A stretch of 64,000 nucleotides of DNA, from assembly GCF_021601385.1 (NCBI RefSeq), contig NZ_BQHO01000017.1:54279-118278 (forward strand). The letters are read 5' to 3'. Numbering within the stretch: position 1 is the stretch's first letter; every line of letters starts with the position of its first letter. The notes beneath the pieces were generated by a model, which was not told the DNA's origin, did not search any database, and worked only from the letters and a program-made list of their open reading frames with translations. Both the position numbers and the translations under genes were made by a program. This stretch comes from Pseudomonas parasichuanensis (lineage in GTDB: Bacteria; Pseudomonadota; Gammaproteobacteria; Pseudomonadales; Pseudomonadaceae). Positions 51,402 to 61,127 of this stretch are shown piece after piece.

Positions 51402-52739
51402 TCAGTTGGCCGAGGCGGCCTTGAGGTCTTGGGCAGGCGCGCCCTTGGCACGGGTACGAACGAAGAACACCGCAATGGCGGCCACCACCGAGGTCACCGC
51501 CAGGCCGTACAGGCCGCCCTGGATCGAACCGGTCTGCTGCTCCAGCAGGCCAAAGGTGGTGGGCGCGACAAAGCCGCCCAGGTTGCCCACCGAGTTGATC
51601 AGGGCGATCACCGCCGCCGCGATGCGGGCATCCAGGTAGCCCTGGGGGATAGGCCAGAACAGCGACGAAGCCGCCTTGAAACCGATGGCCGCGAAGCACA
51701 CGGCGACGAAGGCGAACACCGGCCCGCCAGTGGTGGACATGAACATGCCGGTAGCCGCCACCAGCAGCGCCGCCGCCACCCAGGCCTGCTGGAAGCGCCA
51801 GCGGCGGGCGCAGGCGGCGAAGCTGTACATGGCGATGATCGAGATCAGCCAGGGGATGGAGTTGAAGAAACCCACCTGCAGGTCGCTGAGGTCGCCCATG
51901 CGCTTGATGATGCTCGGCAGCCAGAAGGTCGCGGCATAGATGGTCAGCTGGATGCAGAAGTAGATCAGGCAGAACAGCAGGATCTGGCGGTCCTTGAGCA
52001 GGCTCCAGGACGACGCCTTGACCACCCCGCCCGCCTCGCGCTCACGCTGTTCCTGGTCGATGGCCGCCACCAGTGCGTCCTGCTCTTCGCGGCTCAGCCA
52101 CTTGGCATCATGGGGTTTGGAGTCGAGCCAGAAGAACACGAAGAAGCACAGCGCCACCGACGCCATGCCTTCGATGAACAGCATCCATTGCCAGCCGTGC
52201 AGGCCCATGCCCTGGATCTGCATCAGCGCACCGGCCAAGGGCCCGGAGATCAACGATGCCACGGCCGAGCCGCTGAGGAAGATGGCGATGGCCTTGCCGC
52301 GTTCGGCGGCCGGCAGCCAGCGGGTGAAGTAGTAGATCACCCCGGGGAAGAACCCGGCCTCGGCGACCCCCAGCAAAAAGCGCAGCACATAGAACTGGGT
52401 TTCGTTCTGCACGAAGGCCATGGCCGTGGCCACCAGGCCCCAGGTGAACATGATGCGGGTCAGCCACAGGCGGGCGCCGACCTTCTGCAACAGCATGTTC
52501 GAGGGCACTTCGAACAGCGCGTAACCGATGAAGAACAGCCCGGCGCCGAAGCCAAAGGCCGCCGCGCTGATGCCCAGGTCACTTTCCAGGTGCGGGCGGA
52601 CGAAACCGATGTTGACGCGGTCCAGGTAGTTGACGATGAACATGATGACGAACAGCGGCAGGACATGCCGTTTGACCTTGGCCACGGCGCTGGTCAGCAC
52701 CGCATCGCGCCCGGCGCACGGATCGAGGGTGTGGTTCAC
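51402..52739 (-). CDS. gudP: MFS glucarate/galactarate transporter
   Basis: A 445-aa anion:cation symporter (ACS) family MFS protein with 12 helices. Family segments include [20 protein letters not shown] (TM1 motif), [19 protein letters not shown] and the [20 protein letters not shown] region. It imports glucarate or galactarate with protons, inferred from the adjacent dehydratase. I chose GTG 52739, with GGAG nine bases upstream, because sequence before it is not family-like. Divergent from the FadR-type regulator. Confidence 0.88.
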   Translation of the reverse strand: MNHTLDPCAGRDAVLTSAVAKVKRHVLPLFVIMFIVNYLDRVNIGFVRPHLESDLGISAAAFGFGAGLFFIGYALFEVPSNMLLQKVGARLWLTRIMFTWGLVATAMAFVQNETQFYVLRFLLGVAEAGFFPGVIYYFTRWLPAAERGKAIAIFLSGSAVASLISGPLAGALMQIQGMGLHGWQWMLFIEGMASVALCFFVFFWLDSKPHDAKWLSREEQDALVAAIDQEQREREAGGVVKASSWSLLKDRQILLFCLIYFCIQLTIYAATFWLPSIIKRMGDLSDLQVGFFNSIPWLISIIAMYSFAACARRWRFQQAWVAAALLVAATGMFMSTTGGPVFAFVAVCFAAIGFKAASSLFWPIPQGYLDARIAAAVIALINSVGNLGGFVAPTTFGLLEQQTGSIQGGLYGLAVTSVVAAIAVFFVRTRAKGAPAQDLKAASAN

Positions 52740-52845
52740 AGGTGCTTCTCCCACTAATTGTTTTTGTGCGGGTCGATGGAAGTCCGGGCATCTGGCAAGC
52801 GCCCTGTTGTCTGACATCCAGGTGAACGAATCATAGGCGCCGCGA

Positions 52846-52860
52846 AGTTGTACGACAAGA
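52846..52860. promoter_or_regulatory. Operator-like palindrome 1 of the glucarate locus
   Basis: AGTTGTACGACAAGA: core TTGTACGACAA, the same as operator 2. It lies about 107 bp before gudP, in the divergent gap. Confidence 0.6.
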
Positions 52861-52990
52861 TCGCAAACAGCCAGCAAAAAGCAAAATACAAGTAGATAAA
52901 ACGGCTAAAAGCAGCGAAAAGATAAAAACAAGTAAACCAGCTGCAAGTAAAAGCTGCCGGAGCATGAGGTAAATTATTTTCAATTTTTTA

Positions 52991-53005
52991 ACTTGTCGTA
53001 CAAGT
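52991..53005. promoter_or_regulatory. Operator-like palindrome 2 of the glucarate locus
   Basis: ACTTGTCGTACAAGT, a perfect 15-bp palindrome, 60 bp before the regulator gene. The two copies share TTGTCGTACAA (on opposite strands) and fit the size and spacing of FadR-family operators. Confidence 0.68.
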
Positions 53006-53065
53006 AAGCCTGCTAGGCTCGGCTGATCGGCCAGCCACTTGTACCGCCGCATCAGCGAGCCCCGC

Positions 53066-53770
53066 ATGGACACCCAAGACACCCCGCGTAAACGCGGCCA
53101 CAGCCGCGCCCACGACCTGGTCTCCAGCCTGACCCAGCAGATCCTGCTGGGCACCTTCAGGCCCGGCGACCGATTGCCTTCGGAAAACACCCTGGTGCGT
53201 GAACACGGCATCAGCCGCACCGTGGTCCGTGAAGCGCTGTCCAAGCTGCAGGCCTCGGGCCTGGTGGAGCCGCGCCACGGCATCGGTACCTTCGTCATCG
53301 AACGCCAGGCCCAGGCCGGCCTGCGGGTCGGCGCCGAAAGCGCCGCCAGCGTGCGCGACCTGCTGGAGCTGCGCATCGGCCTGGAAGGCCAGGCTGCCGC
53401 GCTGGCGGCGTTGCGCCGCACTGATCGGCACCTGGCGCAGATGCGCCAGGCACTGGACGACTACCAGGACCTGGCCGCCGCCGGCGACAGCTGCATCGAA
53501 GCCGACCGGCGCTTCCACCTGCTGATCGCCGAGGCCACTGGCAACCTGTATTTCGGCGAGATGATGGCGCACCTGGGCAGCGCGCTGATCCCGCGCAACC
53601 GCCTGGCCCAGGCCGACCGCGCCGGGGCCAGGCTGGCAAGGCAGGCGTACCTGGCCAACCTTGAGCACGAGGCGATCCTCAATGCCATCCGCCGCCAGGA
53701 CCCGGACGCCGCACGGGCAGCGGTGTGTTTGCACCTGTCCAACAGCCGGGATCGGTTGGTGCCGGATTGA
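53066..53770 (+). CDS. FadR-family regulator of the glucarate genes
   Basis: A 234-aa GntR/FadR regulator. Winged helix about 12-80 (RPGDRLPSENTLVREHGISR followed by TVVREALSKLQASGLVE). FCD ligand-binding domain about 95-230, with metal ligands in DRRFHLLIAEATGN and NLEHEAILNAI. Divergent from gudP-gudD with two palindromes between, so it likely represses them until a sugar-acid inducer is present. ATG 53066 was chosen; the upstream 53039 start has no ribosome-binding site. Confidence 0.86.
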   Translation: MDTQDTPRKRGHSRAHDLVSSLTQQILLGTFRPGDRLPSENTLVREHGISRTVVREALSKLQASGLVEPRHGIGTFVIERQAQAGLRVGAESAASVRDLLELRIGLEGQAAALAALRRTDRHLAQMRQALDDYQDLAAAGDSCIEADRRFHLLIAEATGNLYFGEMMAHLGSALIPRNRLAQADRAGARLARQAYLANLEHEAILNAIRRQDPDAARAAVCLHLSNSRDRLVPD

Positions 53771-53799
53771 CAAAGCCGACATCCACGGTGGGCACACGC

Positions 53800-53845
53800 C
53801 CCTGTAGGAGCGGCCTTGCGCCGCGAAAGGGGCGCACAGCGCCCC
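53800..53845. repeat. REP element of a second family
   Basis: CTGTAGGAGCGGCCTTGCGCCGCGAAAGG-type repeat between convergent genes. The same family occurs as a pair at 62214-62336. Confidence 0.8.
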
Positions 53846-53860
53846 CAGCAATCTTGAACC

Positions 53861-54622
53861 TCACCCCAACGCCCGATCCACCAATACCTGCAAGCGTCCC
53901 CGCGAACAGCGCTCCACCCGCGCCTCGACGCCATACACCTCGGCCAGCAACCCCGGCACCAGCACCTGCTCCGGCGTTCCACAGGCCACCACCCGCCCCG
54001 CGTCGAGCACCACCAGCCAGTCGGCATGGCTGGCCGCCAGGTTGATGTCGTGCAGCACCGCCACCGCCAGCAAGCGATGGGCGACCACCCGCTCACGCAC
54101 CGCATCCATCACCCGCAACTGGTAATGCAAATCCAGCGCGCTGGTCGGCTCGTCCAGCAGCAATACCCGAGGGTTGCGCGCCAGCAGCTGGGCCAGCGCC
54201 ACCAGTTGCCGCTGGCCCCCGGACAGGCTGCCCAACGGCTGTTCGGCCAGGTGCTCGATACCCAACCGGCGCAGCGCCTCGAACGCCGTCCCCAGCGGGT
54301 TGTCGGCCCCGCCCACGCGCAAGCCGGCAATGATGCTCTCCAGCACTCCCAGGGCGATCCCCGGCGGCAGTTGCTGGGGCATGTAGGCCAACCGCCGCGA
54401 ACGCTCGGCAACGCCCAGGCGGGTCACGTCGGCACCGTCCAGCGTCAGCGCACCTTGCATGCGCTCAAGCCCCGCCAATGCGCGCAGCAAGGTCGATTTG
54501 CCGGCGCCGTTCGGCCCCACCAGCGCCACCAGGCTGCCGGCCGGCAACGCAGGCAAGGTGACCTGGTGCAGTACCTGCCGCGCGCCATAGGCCACCGACA
54601 GCTGATCGATCAACAGGCTCAC
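53861..54622 (-). CDS. Iron-siderophore ABC transporter, ATPase
   Basis: A 253-aa FecE-type ATPase. Walker A is LVGPNGAGKST (about 34-44), ABC signature LSGGQRQ (about 133-139), Walker B RVLLLDEPTSALD (about 152-164), with a His switch in AVLHDIN. It powers import of ferric siderophore through the adjacent FecCD permease. Its ATG overlaps the permease stop by four bases; it is the last gene of the five-gene operon. GC-rich like its neighbours. Confidence 0.93.
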   Translation of the reverse strand: MSLLIDQLSVAYGARQVLHQVTLPALPAGSLVALVGPNGAGKSTLLRALAGLERMQGALTLDGADVTRLGVAERSRRLAYMPQQLPPGIALGVLESIIAGLRVGGADNPLGTAFEALRRLGIEHLAEQPLGSLSGGQRQLVALAQLLARNPRVLLLDEPTSALDLHYQLRVMDAVRERVVAHRLLAVAVLHDINLAASHADWLVVLDAGRVVACGTPEQVLVPGLLAEVYGVEARVERCSRGRLQVLVDRALG

Positions 54623-55680
54623 AGGTTTCTCCCCCGGCGGAACACCAGCACCACGAACACCGGCACCCCCACCAACGCGGTGACGATGCCCACCGGCACG
54701 ATCACCCCAGGCAGGATCAGCTTGCTGGCAATCGACGACAGCGACAGCAGCAGCGCCCCCACCAGCGCACTGGCCGGCAGCAGGAAGCGCTGGTCCTCAC
54801 CCACCAGCAAACGGGCGATATGCGGCCCCACCAGGCCGACGAAACCGATGGTGCCGACGAAGGCCACGGCCGTGGCCGACAGCAAACTGATGCGCACCAG
54901 CGAGGCGAAACGCAGGCGCCGGGTATCGACGCCAAAACTGCGCGCCCGCTCCTCGCCCATGCGCAGCAGGGTCATGGCCGGTGCGGCGCGCAGCGAGAAC
55001 GGCAACAGCGCAGCCAGCACCAAAGCGAGGATGCCGAGCTTCTGCCAGTCGGCCCTGGCCACGCTGCCCAAGGTCCAGAACACCAGCTGCTGCAGCACGT
55101 CCTCGGTCGCCAGCAATTGCAGCAGCGACACCAGCGCATTGCAGCTGAACACCAGGGCAATGCCGAACAGCACCAGGCTTTCGACCCCGGCGCCACGCAG
55201 CCGCGCCATGGCCTGCAGCAGCACCACCGACAGGCAGGCGAAGACAAACGCCATCAGCGTCACCTGCACACCCGGCGCCAACCAGGCCACGCCCAGCGGG
55301 TAGGCGATGGCCAGCGACGCGCCCAGTGCCGCCGCCGACGACACGCCCAGGGTGAACGGGCTGGCCAGCGGGTTGTCGAGGATCGCCTGCATCTCGGCCC
55401 CGGCCAGGGCCAACGCGGCCCCCACCAAAACCGCCATCAGCGCATAGGGCAAGCGCACGTTCCAGATGATCACTCGCTCGGTGGCGCTCAGGGTCGCGGG
55501 GTCGAACAGGCCGTGCAGCAGTTGCCCCAGGCCCATGCCCGAGGCGCCACTGGCCAGGTCCAGCAACACCGACAGCAGCAACAGCGCCGCCAAGCCCAGC
55601 ACCAACCCGCTGCGCCGCCACAGCAGGCGCCGGTAGCGCCCGGCCGCCAGGGCGGCGCCGTCCTGCGCCAGCGCGGTCAC
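54619..55680 (-). CDS. Iron-siderophore ABC transporter, permease (FecCD family)
   Basis: A 353-aa inner-membrane permease with about 10 helices, the FecCD/BtuC type. Landmarks include RLPYALMAVLVGAALALAGA (about 76-95), NPLASPFTLGVSSAAALGAS and the C-terminal GTIGFVGLVGPHIARLLVG ATPase-coupling region. One fused-length permease serves as homodimer. Overlaps the binding protein stop by four bases (ATGA). Confidence 0.92.
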   Translation of the reverse strand: MTALAQDGAALAAGRYRRLLWRRSGLVLGLAALLLLSVLLDLASGASGMGLGQLLHGLFDPATLSATERVIIWNVRLPYALMAVLVGAALALAGAEMQAILDNPLASPFTLGVSSAAALGASLAIAYPLGVAWLAPGVQVTLMAFVFACLSVVLLQAMARLRGAGVESLVLFGIALVFSCNALVSLLQLLATEDVLQQLVFWTLGSVARADWQKLGILALVLAALLPFSLRAAPAMTLLRMGEERARSFGVDTRRLRFASLVRISLLSATAVAFVGTIGFVGLVGPHIARLLVGEDQRFLLPASALVGALLLSLSSIASKLILPGVIVPVGIVTALVGVPVFVVLVFRRGRNL

Positions 55681-56789
55681 TGGGCGTCGACCCAGTACTG
55701 GCCGTCCAGGCCAATGTTCAACAGCTGATTGATCTCGGCCATGGTGGCCTGCGGGTCGAGGCCCTTGAAGCGCTCGGGATGAATCCAGCGCGCCATGGCT
55801 TCGAGGGCGAGGATGTTGAACGGTGAGTTGTAGAAGTCATGCCACAGGCCATGGGCCTGGCCGGCCTGGATCGGCCGCAGCGGCGCGAACGCCGGGCGGG
55901 CGGTGACTTGCGCCAGGCTCTGGCGCGCGGTGTCGGTCGATACCCCTGCCCCCAGCAGCACCCCCGGCGCACGGTTGCCGGTGGCGATGTACACGTCGGG
56001 GTCGGCCTGCAGCACGTACTCGACACTCACGTCGCCCAGCGCACCGGGCACCACGTCGGCGCCGATGTTGTGCCCGCCAGCAGCCGCCACCAGGCTGCCC
56101 AGCCCGCTCTTGCCGGTGGTGTGCCCCGGTGCCTGCCATACCCCGGCCAACAGTTCGAGGAAGACCTTCGGCCGCTGGCTGTTGGGCAATCCGGCCACCG
56201 CATCGGTGACCCGCTTCAGGTGGCGGTCATACAGGCTCAGGTATTGCTCGGCCTGCTGCTCACGCTCGAGCAATGTACCGAGCGCCCGCAGGCTGACCCG
56301 GGTGTTCTCGAGCGGGTGCACGCGAAAGTCGATGAACAGCACCGGCACCCCGGCCTTGGCCAGCAGGTCGGCCACCGGGCTGTGCTGGGTCGGGCCTTCG
56401 CCGGCGATGCTGAACACCGCCAGGTCCGGTTTCAAGGCCAGGATCTGCTCGGCGCTGACGCTCTGCTCCGAAGCCTGGCCGATCAACGGCAGCGTGCCGA
56501 TCTGCGGGTAGCGCTGGGCGTAGGCCTCGTAGGTGTGCGGGTCGAGCAGGCGCATGTCGTTCTGCCAGCCGACCACCCGCTGGAACGGGTTGTCGCGGTC
56601 GAGCAGGGCCAGGGCGAAAAACAGCCGGCCTTCGCCGAGCACGATACGCTGCGGCGCATGCTCGACCGTGACCGTACGCCCGAGCACATCGGTGACCTGC
56701 ACCGCGCTGGCCGGTTGCGCCAGGCCCAGCCAGGCGCCGAGCAACAAGGGCAGCACCAGCAGGCGCCGCCAGGAAGTGGGTTGAATCAT
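55677..56789 (-). CDS. Iron-siderophore ABC transporter, periplasmic binding protein
   Basis: A 370-aa type III solute-binding protein. Signal peptide about 1-29 (LLLGAWLGLAQPASA). A FecB/FepB-type domain starts VTDVLGRTVTVEHAPQRIVL, with the hinge helix typical of this class. Residues such as FYNSPFNILALEAMARWIHP near the C-terminus match siderophore-binding proteins. It shuttles the ferric ligand from the outer-membrane receptor to the permease. 17 bp after piuC. Confidence 0.9.
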   Translation of the reverse strand: MIQPTSWRRLLVLPLLLGAWLGLAQPASAVQVTDVLGRTVTVEHAPQRIVLGEGRLFFALALLDRDNPFQRVVGWQNDMRLLDPHTYEAYAQRYPQIGTLPLIGQASEQSVSAEQILALKPDLAVFSIAGEGPTQHSPVADLLAKAGVPVLFIDFRVHPLENTRVSLRALGTLLEREQQAEQYLSLYDRHLKRVTDAVAGLPNSQRPKVFLELLAGVWQAPGHTTGKSGLGSLVAAAGGHNIGADVVPGALGDVSVEYVLQADPDVYIATGNRAPGVLLGAGVSTDTARQSLAQVTARPAFAPLRPIQAGQAHGLWHDFYNSPFNILALEAMARWIHPERFKGLDPQATMAEINQLLNIGLDGQYWVDAQ

Positions 56790-56805
56790 GGGTGACCTCC
56801 CAAGG

Positions 56806-57486
56806 TCAGGTGTCGCCCCAGCGACGGAGCAGGTTGTGGTACACGCCAGTCAGTTCCAGCAACGAACCGGCATCGGCCTGTTGCGCAGTCAGGCGCTGGA
56901 TCGCCACGTCCATGTCCAGCAACAGGCTGCGCTGGCTGTCCTCGCGCACCAGGCTTTCGACCCAGAAAAACGCCGCCAGGCGCTCGCCCCGGGTCACCGG
57001 CTCGACCCGGTGCACACTGCTGCCCGGGTACAGCACCAGGTGCCCGGCCGGCAGCTTGACCTGGCGCTCGCCGAAGGTGTCGTGGATCACCAGTTCACCG
57101 CCGTCGTAGCTGTCCGGCTCGGCCAGGAACAGGGTCGCCGACAGGTCGGTGCGCACCCGCTCGCGCACGCCCTTGATGCCGCGGATGGCGTTGTCGATGT
57201 GAAAGCCGAAGCCTTCGCCGGCGCCGTAACGGTTGAACAACGGCGGGTAGATGCGCTTGGGCAGGGCGGCGGACATGAACAACGGGTTGTCCGACAGCCG
57301 CTGCAGGATCAACCCGCCCAGCTGGCGGGCGACCGGGTCGTCCTCGTCCAGCTGGCGGTTGTGCTTGGCCTGGGCCGACTGCACGCCGGCGGTGGCCTTG
57401 CCGTCGACCCAGGGCTGCGCCAGCAATTGTCGGCGCAGCCCGTGCAGTTCATCGGCGCTGAACAGGTTGGCGATCTGCACCAGCAT
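56806..57486 (-). CDS. piuC: PKHD-type Fe(II)/2-oxoglutarate hydroxylase PiuC (YbiX family)
   Basis: A 226-aa prolyl-4-hydroxylase-like oxygenase. The Fe ligands are the HID dyad in FGFHIDNAI (about 97-105) and the distal His in [11 protein letters not shown], with the 2OG-binding Arg region downstream. PiuC genes are coupled to catecholate receptor genes in pseudomonads and are iron-repressed; a substrate on the siderophore or receptor is suspected but unproven. The ATG overlaps the receptor stop (TGATG). Confidence 0.9.
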   Translation of the reverse strand: MLVQIANLFSADELHGLRRQLLAQPWVDGKATAGVQSAQAKHNRQLDEDDPVARQLGGLILQRLSDNPLFMSAALPKRIYPPLFNRYGAGEGFGFHIDNAIRGIKGVRERVRTDLSATLFLAEPDSYDGGELVIHDTFGERQVKLPAGHLVLYPGSSVHRVEPVTRGERLAAFFWVESLVREDSQRSLLLDMDVAIQRLTAQQADAGSLLELTGVYHNLLRRWGDT

Positions 57487-59813
57487 CAGAAGGTGTAATC
57501 CACGCTGGCGGTCAGGGTGCGCCCGGCCCCCGGCACGCCGTACAACTGGAAGCCGTCGAGCGAAGCGCCGACGCGGCTGTAGTAGAAGGTGTTGAACAGG
57601 TTCGACACGTTCAGGTTGACCGTGGTCTGGCTGTCGACCTTGTAGCGCGCCGCCAGGCTGTGCAGCCAGTACGACGGCGCCTTCTCATGGTCGCGGGTGT
57701 AGACCGTGTAGACCCCGCTCGGGCCGTTGGCGTAGCTGCTGTTGTTGTTCAACCCGCCGACGTACTTGTTGTCGCTGTAGCGGCGTCGGCCCACGTAGTC
57801 AGCGCCATAGCTGACACTGAGCTGGTCGGTGAGGTCGTAGGTGGTCCACAGGTTAGCGGTCAGGTCGGGGACGTTCTTGGCCTCCTCGCCCTTGTTCGCG
57901 CCCTTGGTCTGGCGGCTCTTCATCGCGGCGAAACCGGCATAGGCCGACCAGCGCTGGGTGAGTTGCCCCTGCAGGCCCAGCTCGAGGCCATCGACCCGCT
58001 TGGCCGGCAGTGCACGCACCGGTGAGGTCTCGCCTTCGCTGTATTCCCAGCTGTCTTCCAGCTCGGTGCGGAACAGCGCGGCGGTCAGGTTCAGGCGCTC
58101 GTCGAGCAGCTCCCACTTGGTGCCCAGCTCGTAGGTTTTCGAGACCGCCGGCTTGTAGGCCTCGGTGCTGGCCGCGCCGTAGATCTGGTTGTTGGTGCTG
58201 GCGCCCACCGCCGACGGTTGCGCGGCCTGGCTGTAGGACAGGTAGATGCTGCCATTGGGCAGCGGTTTGTAGACCACCCCGGCACGGCCGCCAAAGGCGT
58301 CGTCACGGCTACTGCTGCTGCCGGTGGCGCGCTCGCTGTCGACCTGCCAGTGGTCATAGCGCAGGGCCAGCAGCAGTTGCCATTGCGGGTCCAGGGTGAG
58401 GGTGTCGGAGGCGTACAAGGCGGCGTCCTTCACGACGCTGCGCGGGTCGCCGTAGCCCTTGTCGGTACGGGTCGAGGCGAAGCTGTGGGCCGGGTCGGAC
58501 AGGTTGAAGAACATCGAACCGTCCGGCACCTTCATGCTCTTGTGCAGGCCGCCGTAGGTTTCGCGGTACAGCTCGATACCGGTCACGGCCTCATGGTGAA
58601 TACCGCCGGTGTCGAGGTTGAAGCGCAGGTCGGTCTGGTTGTCGACGATCTCGTAGCGCTTGGACAGGCCGAAGTCGCTGCCGCGCAGGTAGCCGTAGCC
58701 ACTGGCGCTGTTGGCGTAGTCGGTGTAGGCGCTGATGCCGTTGATCGAGCTGCGTGGCCCCAGCCCGACATAGCCCAGGCTTGCGCAACGGGTGCCGGTG
58801 CAGGTGCGGCTGCCATCGGCATTGGCGGCGACGAAACGGGCCGGCGACAGCACCGCCCAGTTGTCGGTCTGCTGCCAGCGCAGCTGGTTGCGCAGGGTCA
58901 GGTCGTCGCTGAAGTCGTGCTCGAACAGCCCGGTCAGCGAACGGGTTTCGCTGCGCTGGGTGTACAGGCTCGAATCGCCGTACCAGGCATCGCGGTCGAC
59001 GCCCGGCATGCGCTTGCCATCGCTGCCGCGCTGGATCGGTACGCCGCCATCCGGGGTGTTGCGGTCCTTCTGGTAAAAGGCGTCGAGCCACAGCCGGGTG
59101 TCGGTACCCAGGCCGAAACCGAACGAAGTTGCCAGGCCCCAGCGGTCGTAGTCCACTTCGTCGCGCTCGGACACCGCGTTGTAGTGCTTCATCAGGTTGA
59201 CGCGCACGGCCGTGGTGTCATTGAGCTGGCGGTTGACGTCGGCGGTCAGGCGCTTGTAGTTGTCGGTGCCAATGCCTGCCGAGAGCTTGCCGGCATCGCC
59301 CAGGTGCGCGCGCTTGCTGACCAGGTTGACGCTGCCGCCCACGGCCGAGACGCCCGACTCCACCGAACCTGTGCCCTTGTAGACCTCGGCCTGCTCCAGG
59401 TTGAAGGTGTCGTTGCGGCTGGCCATGCCGGCGTCGCGCACGCCATCGACGGTCATGCTCTGCTCGGCGGCGAAACCGCGAATGGAGAACAGGTCTCCCC
59501 AGCCCAGGTTGCCCTCGCCCGACATGAAGGTGATGCCCGGCACGTTGCGCAACACCTCCTGCAGGCTTTGGGCGTTCTGCTCCTCCAGCACCGCGCGCGG
59601 CACCACGCTGATGCTCTGTGGCGCGTCCAGCAAGGGCGTGGTGATCTTGCTCGAGGTCACCGTGTCGACCTTGTAGCGGTCCTGCTTGCCGTCCACCTGG
59701 GTGGCGGGCAGCGCAAGCGTATCGGCCAGGGCCGGCAGGGCGCAGGCGCCCAGCATCAGGCCAAGGGCCGGCGCCAGGGTCGCCGGGAGGCGCGGGGAGG
59801 ATGCGTGGGGCAT
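57486..59813 (-). CDS. TonB-dependent catecholate-type siderophore receptor (PiuA/Fiu-like)
   Basis: A 775-aa receptor without an STN domain. Signal peptide about 1-30 ([13 protein letters not shown]). The plug (about 55-170) contains [37 protein letters not shown] and the [19 protein letters not shown] segment. The 22-strand barrel ends in LTASVDYTF. First gene of the five-cistron operon, with a Fur-box-like site directly upstream. Similar to Fiu/PiuA, which import monocatechol siderophores; such receptors also admit siderophore antibiotics. Confidence 0.9.
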   Translation of the reverse strand: MPHASSPRLPATLAPALGLMLGACALPALADTLALPATQVDGKQDRYKVDTVTSSKITTPLLDAPQSISVVPRAVLEEQNAQSLQEVLRNVPGITFMSGEGNLGWGDLFSIRGFAAEQSMTVDGVRDAGMASRNDTFNLEQAEVYKGTGSVESGVSAVGGSVNLVSKRAHLGDAGKLSAGIGTDNYKRLTADVNRQLNDTTAVRVNLMKHYNAVSERDEVDYDRWGLATSFGFGLGTDTRLWLDAFYQKDRNTPDGGVPIQRGSDGKRMPGVDRDAWYGDSSLYTQRSETRSLTGLFEHDFSDDLTLRNQLRWQQTDNWAVLSPARFVAANADGSRTCTGTRCASLGYVGLGPRSSINGISAYTDYANSASGYGYLRGSDFGLSKRYEIVDNQTDLRFNLDTGGIHHEAVTGIELYRETYGGLHKSMKVPDGSMFFNLSDPAHSFASTRTDKGYGDPRSVVKDAALYASDTLTLDPQWQLLLALRYDHWQVDSERATGSSSSRDDAFGGRAGVVYKPLPNGSIYLSYSQAAQPSAVGASTNNQIYGAASTEAYKPAVSKTYELGTKWELLDERLNLTAALFRTELEDSWEYSEGETSPVRALPAKRVDGLELGLQGQLTQRWSAYAGFAAMKSRQTKGANKGEEAKNVPDLTANLWTTYDLTDQLSVSYGADYVGRRRYSDNKYVGGLNNNSSYANGPSGVYTVYTRDHEKAPSYWLHSLAARYKVDSQTTVNLNVSNLFNTFYYSRVGASLDGFQLYGVPGAGRTLTASVDYTF

Positions 59814-59827
59814 GTGAAGTCCTTAAA

Positions 59828-59846
59828 GAAAATCAGTCGCATTTGT
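59828..59846. promoter_or_regulatory. Candidate Fur box of the siderophore operon
   Basis: On the minus strand, ACAAATGCGACTGATTTTC resembles Pseudomonas Fur boxes such as GCAAATGAGAATGATTATC, with four to five differences. It lies 14 bp before the receptor start. Not tested by any matrix. Confidence 0.45.
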
Positions 59847-59995
59847 GTGGCGCAATTCTAATGACGGCCCCACGCCGTCTTGTGTGCGCAAATGTACGGC
59901 CCGGCAGGCCGGCGGTCAGCCAACACATTCCGTTACATTCGTTGGGGCGGACGCGGTGTAAGGTGCCCTGCGCTTCCACCCTACAGGCCCACCCC

Positions 59996-60718
59996 ATGTC
60001 CAAGCCCGACCATATCCTGATCGTCGATGACGACCCCGAGATCCGCGAGTTGCTGTCGCTCTACCTGGAAGATGCCGGGCTGCGCACCTCGGTGGCGGCC
60101 CATGGCCGCGACATGCGCCGCTGCCTGGCCGAGCGCCTGATCGACCTGGTGATCCTCGACCTGATGCTGCCCGGCGAAGACGGCCTGGCCCTGTGCCGTG
60201 AGCTGCGGGTGCACAGCCATATCCCGGTGATCATGCTGACTGCCCGCGGCACCCTGGTGGACCGTATCGTCGGCCTGGAGATGGGCGCAGACGACTACCT
60301 GGCCAAGCCGTTCGACCCGCGCGAGTTGCTGGCGCGGATCAAGGTGGTGCTGCGCCGCACCCAGAGCTTCCCCGAGCGCGCCCGTGTGGATGAAGCCCGC
60401 CAGCTGCGTTTCGCCGGCTGGCACCTGGACACTGCCACCCGCCATCTACGTTCGCCGGACGGCCTGGTGGCCAGCCTGGGCAGCTCCGACTACCGCCTGC
60501 TGCGGCTGTTCCTGCAGCACCCCAACCGCGCCCTGAGCCGGGATTTTCTGCTCAACCATGTGTTCGACCGTGAGCGCGAACCCTTCGACCGCAGCATCGA
60601 TGTGTGCGTCAGCCGCCTGCGCCAGCACCTGGGCGACCACCCGCGCAACCCGGCGCTGATTCGTACGGTGCGTAATGAGGGGTACATGTTGACGGTCAAT
60701 GAGGTGGCCAGCGAATGA
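59996..60718 (+). CDS. OmpR-family response regulator
   Basis: A 240-aa two-component response regulator. Receiver domain about 5-120: acidic pair DDDPE at about 11-15, phospho-acceptor Asp in VILDLMLPGEDG (about 55), conserved Lys in YLAKPFDP (about 105). A winged-helix output domain occupies about 135-235 (RALSRDFLLNHVFDREREPF, then RSIDVCVSRLRQHLGDHP). ATG 59996; no kinase gene follows. It is divergent from the siderophore operon, which it may regulate, but that is position only. Confidence 0.9.
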   Translation: MSKPDHILIVDDDPEIRELLSLYLEDAGLRTSVAAHGRDMRRCLAERLIDLVILDLMLPGEDGLALCRELRVHSHIPVIMLTARGTLVDRIVGLEMGADDYLAKPFDPRELLARIKVVLRRTQSFPERARVDEARQLRFAGWHLDTATRHLRSPDGLVASLGSSDYRLLRLFLQHPNRALSRDFLLNHVFDREREPFDRSIDVCVSRLRQHLGDHPRNPALIRTVRNEGYMLTVNEVASE

Positions 60719-60781
60719 AGTGCGGTTGGGTGGGGGTTGAATGGGTCGGGGGGTGATGGCTTGCTGGTGTTCGTCGGGAGA

Positions 60782-61065
60782 TTTGTAGCGCCTGTGAGAT
60801 CGAGCGCCGCCCGCGCGGCGCATCGCTGGCAAGCCAGCTCCCACATCTGTTTCGGGCCAATTATTCCTGTGAAGGTACCGCTGCACGCCTTGGTGCATGC
60901 CTCAAGCCTTGTGAGGTCCGGGCAGCGCCCATCTCGATTTCGCGTCATGCCAACAAGGCGGACAGTGGAGATAGACCAGAAGTGACTGGCCCGAAACAGA
61001 TGTGGGAGCTGGCTTGCCAGCGATGCGCCGCGCGGGCGGCGCTCGATCTGATAGGCGCTGCAAAA
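60782..61065. mobile_element. MITE-like element, copy 2
   Basis: Second copy of the element at 23158-23442. The 60-bp inverted repeats (60799-60858 and 60988-61047) are identical to those of copy 1. The 129-bp core has the same length with a dozen or so substitutions. The outermost few bases differ slightly. It fills most of the 409-bp gap between the response regulator and the alcohol dehydrogenase. Confidence 0.8.
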
Positions 61066-61127
61066 CTATCGCCCTGCACCTAGTCGCCCAAATGCGCCAT
61101 CAAGATGAATACCCCCTGACCTGAAAC

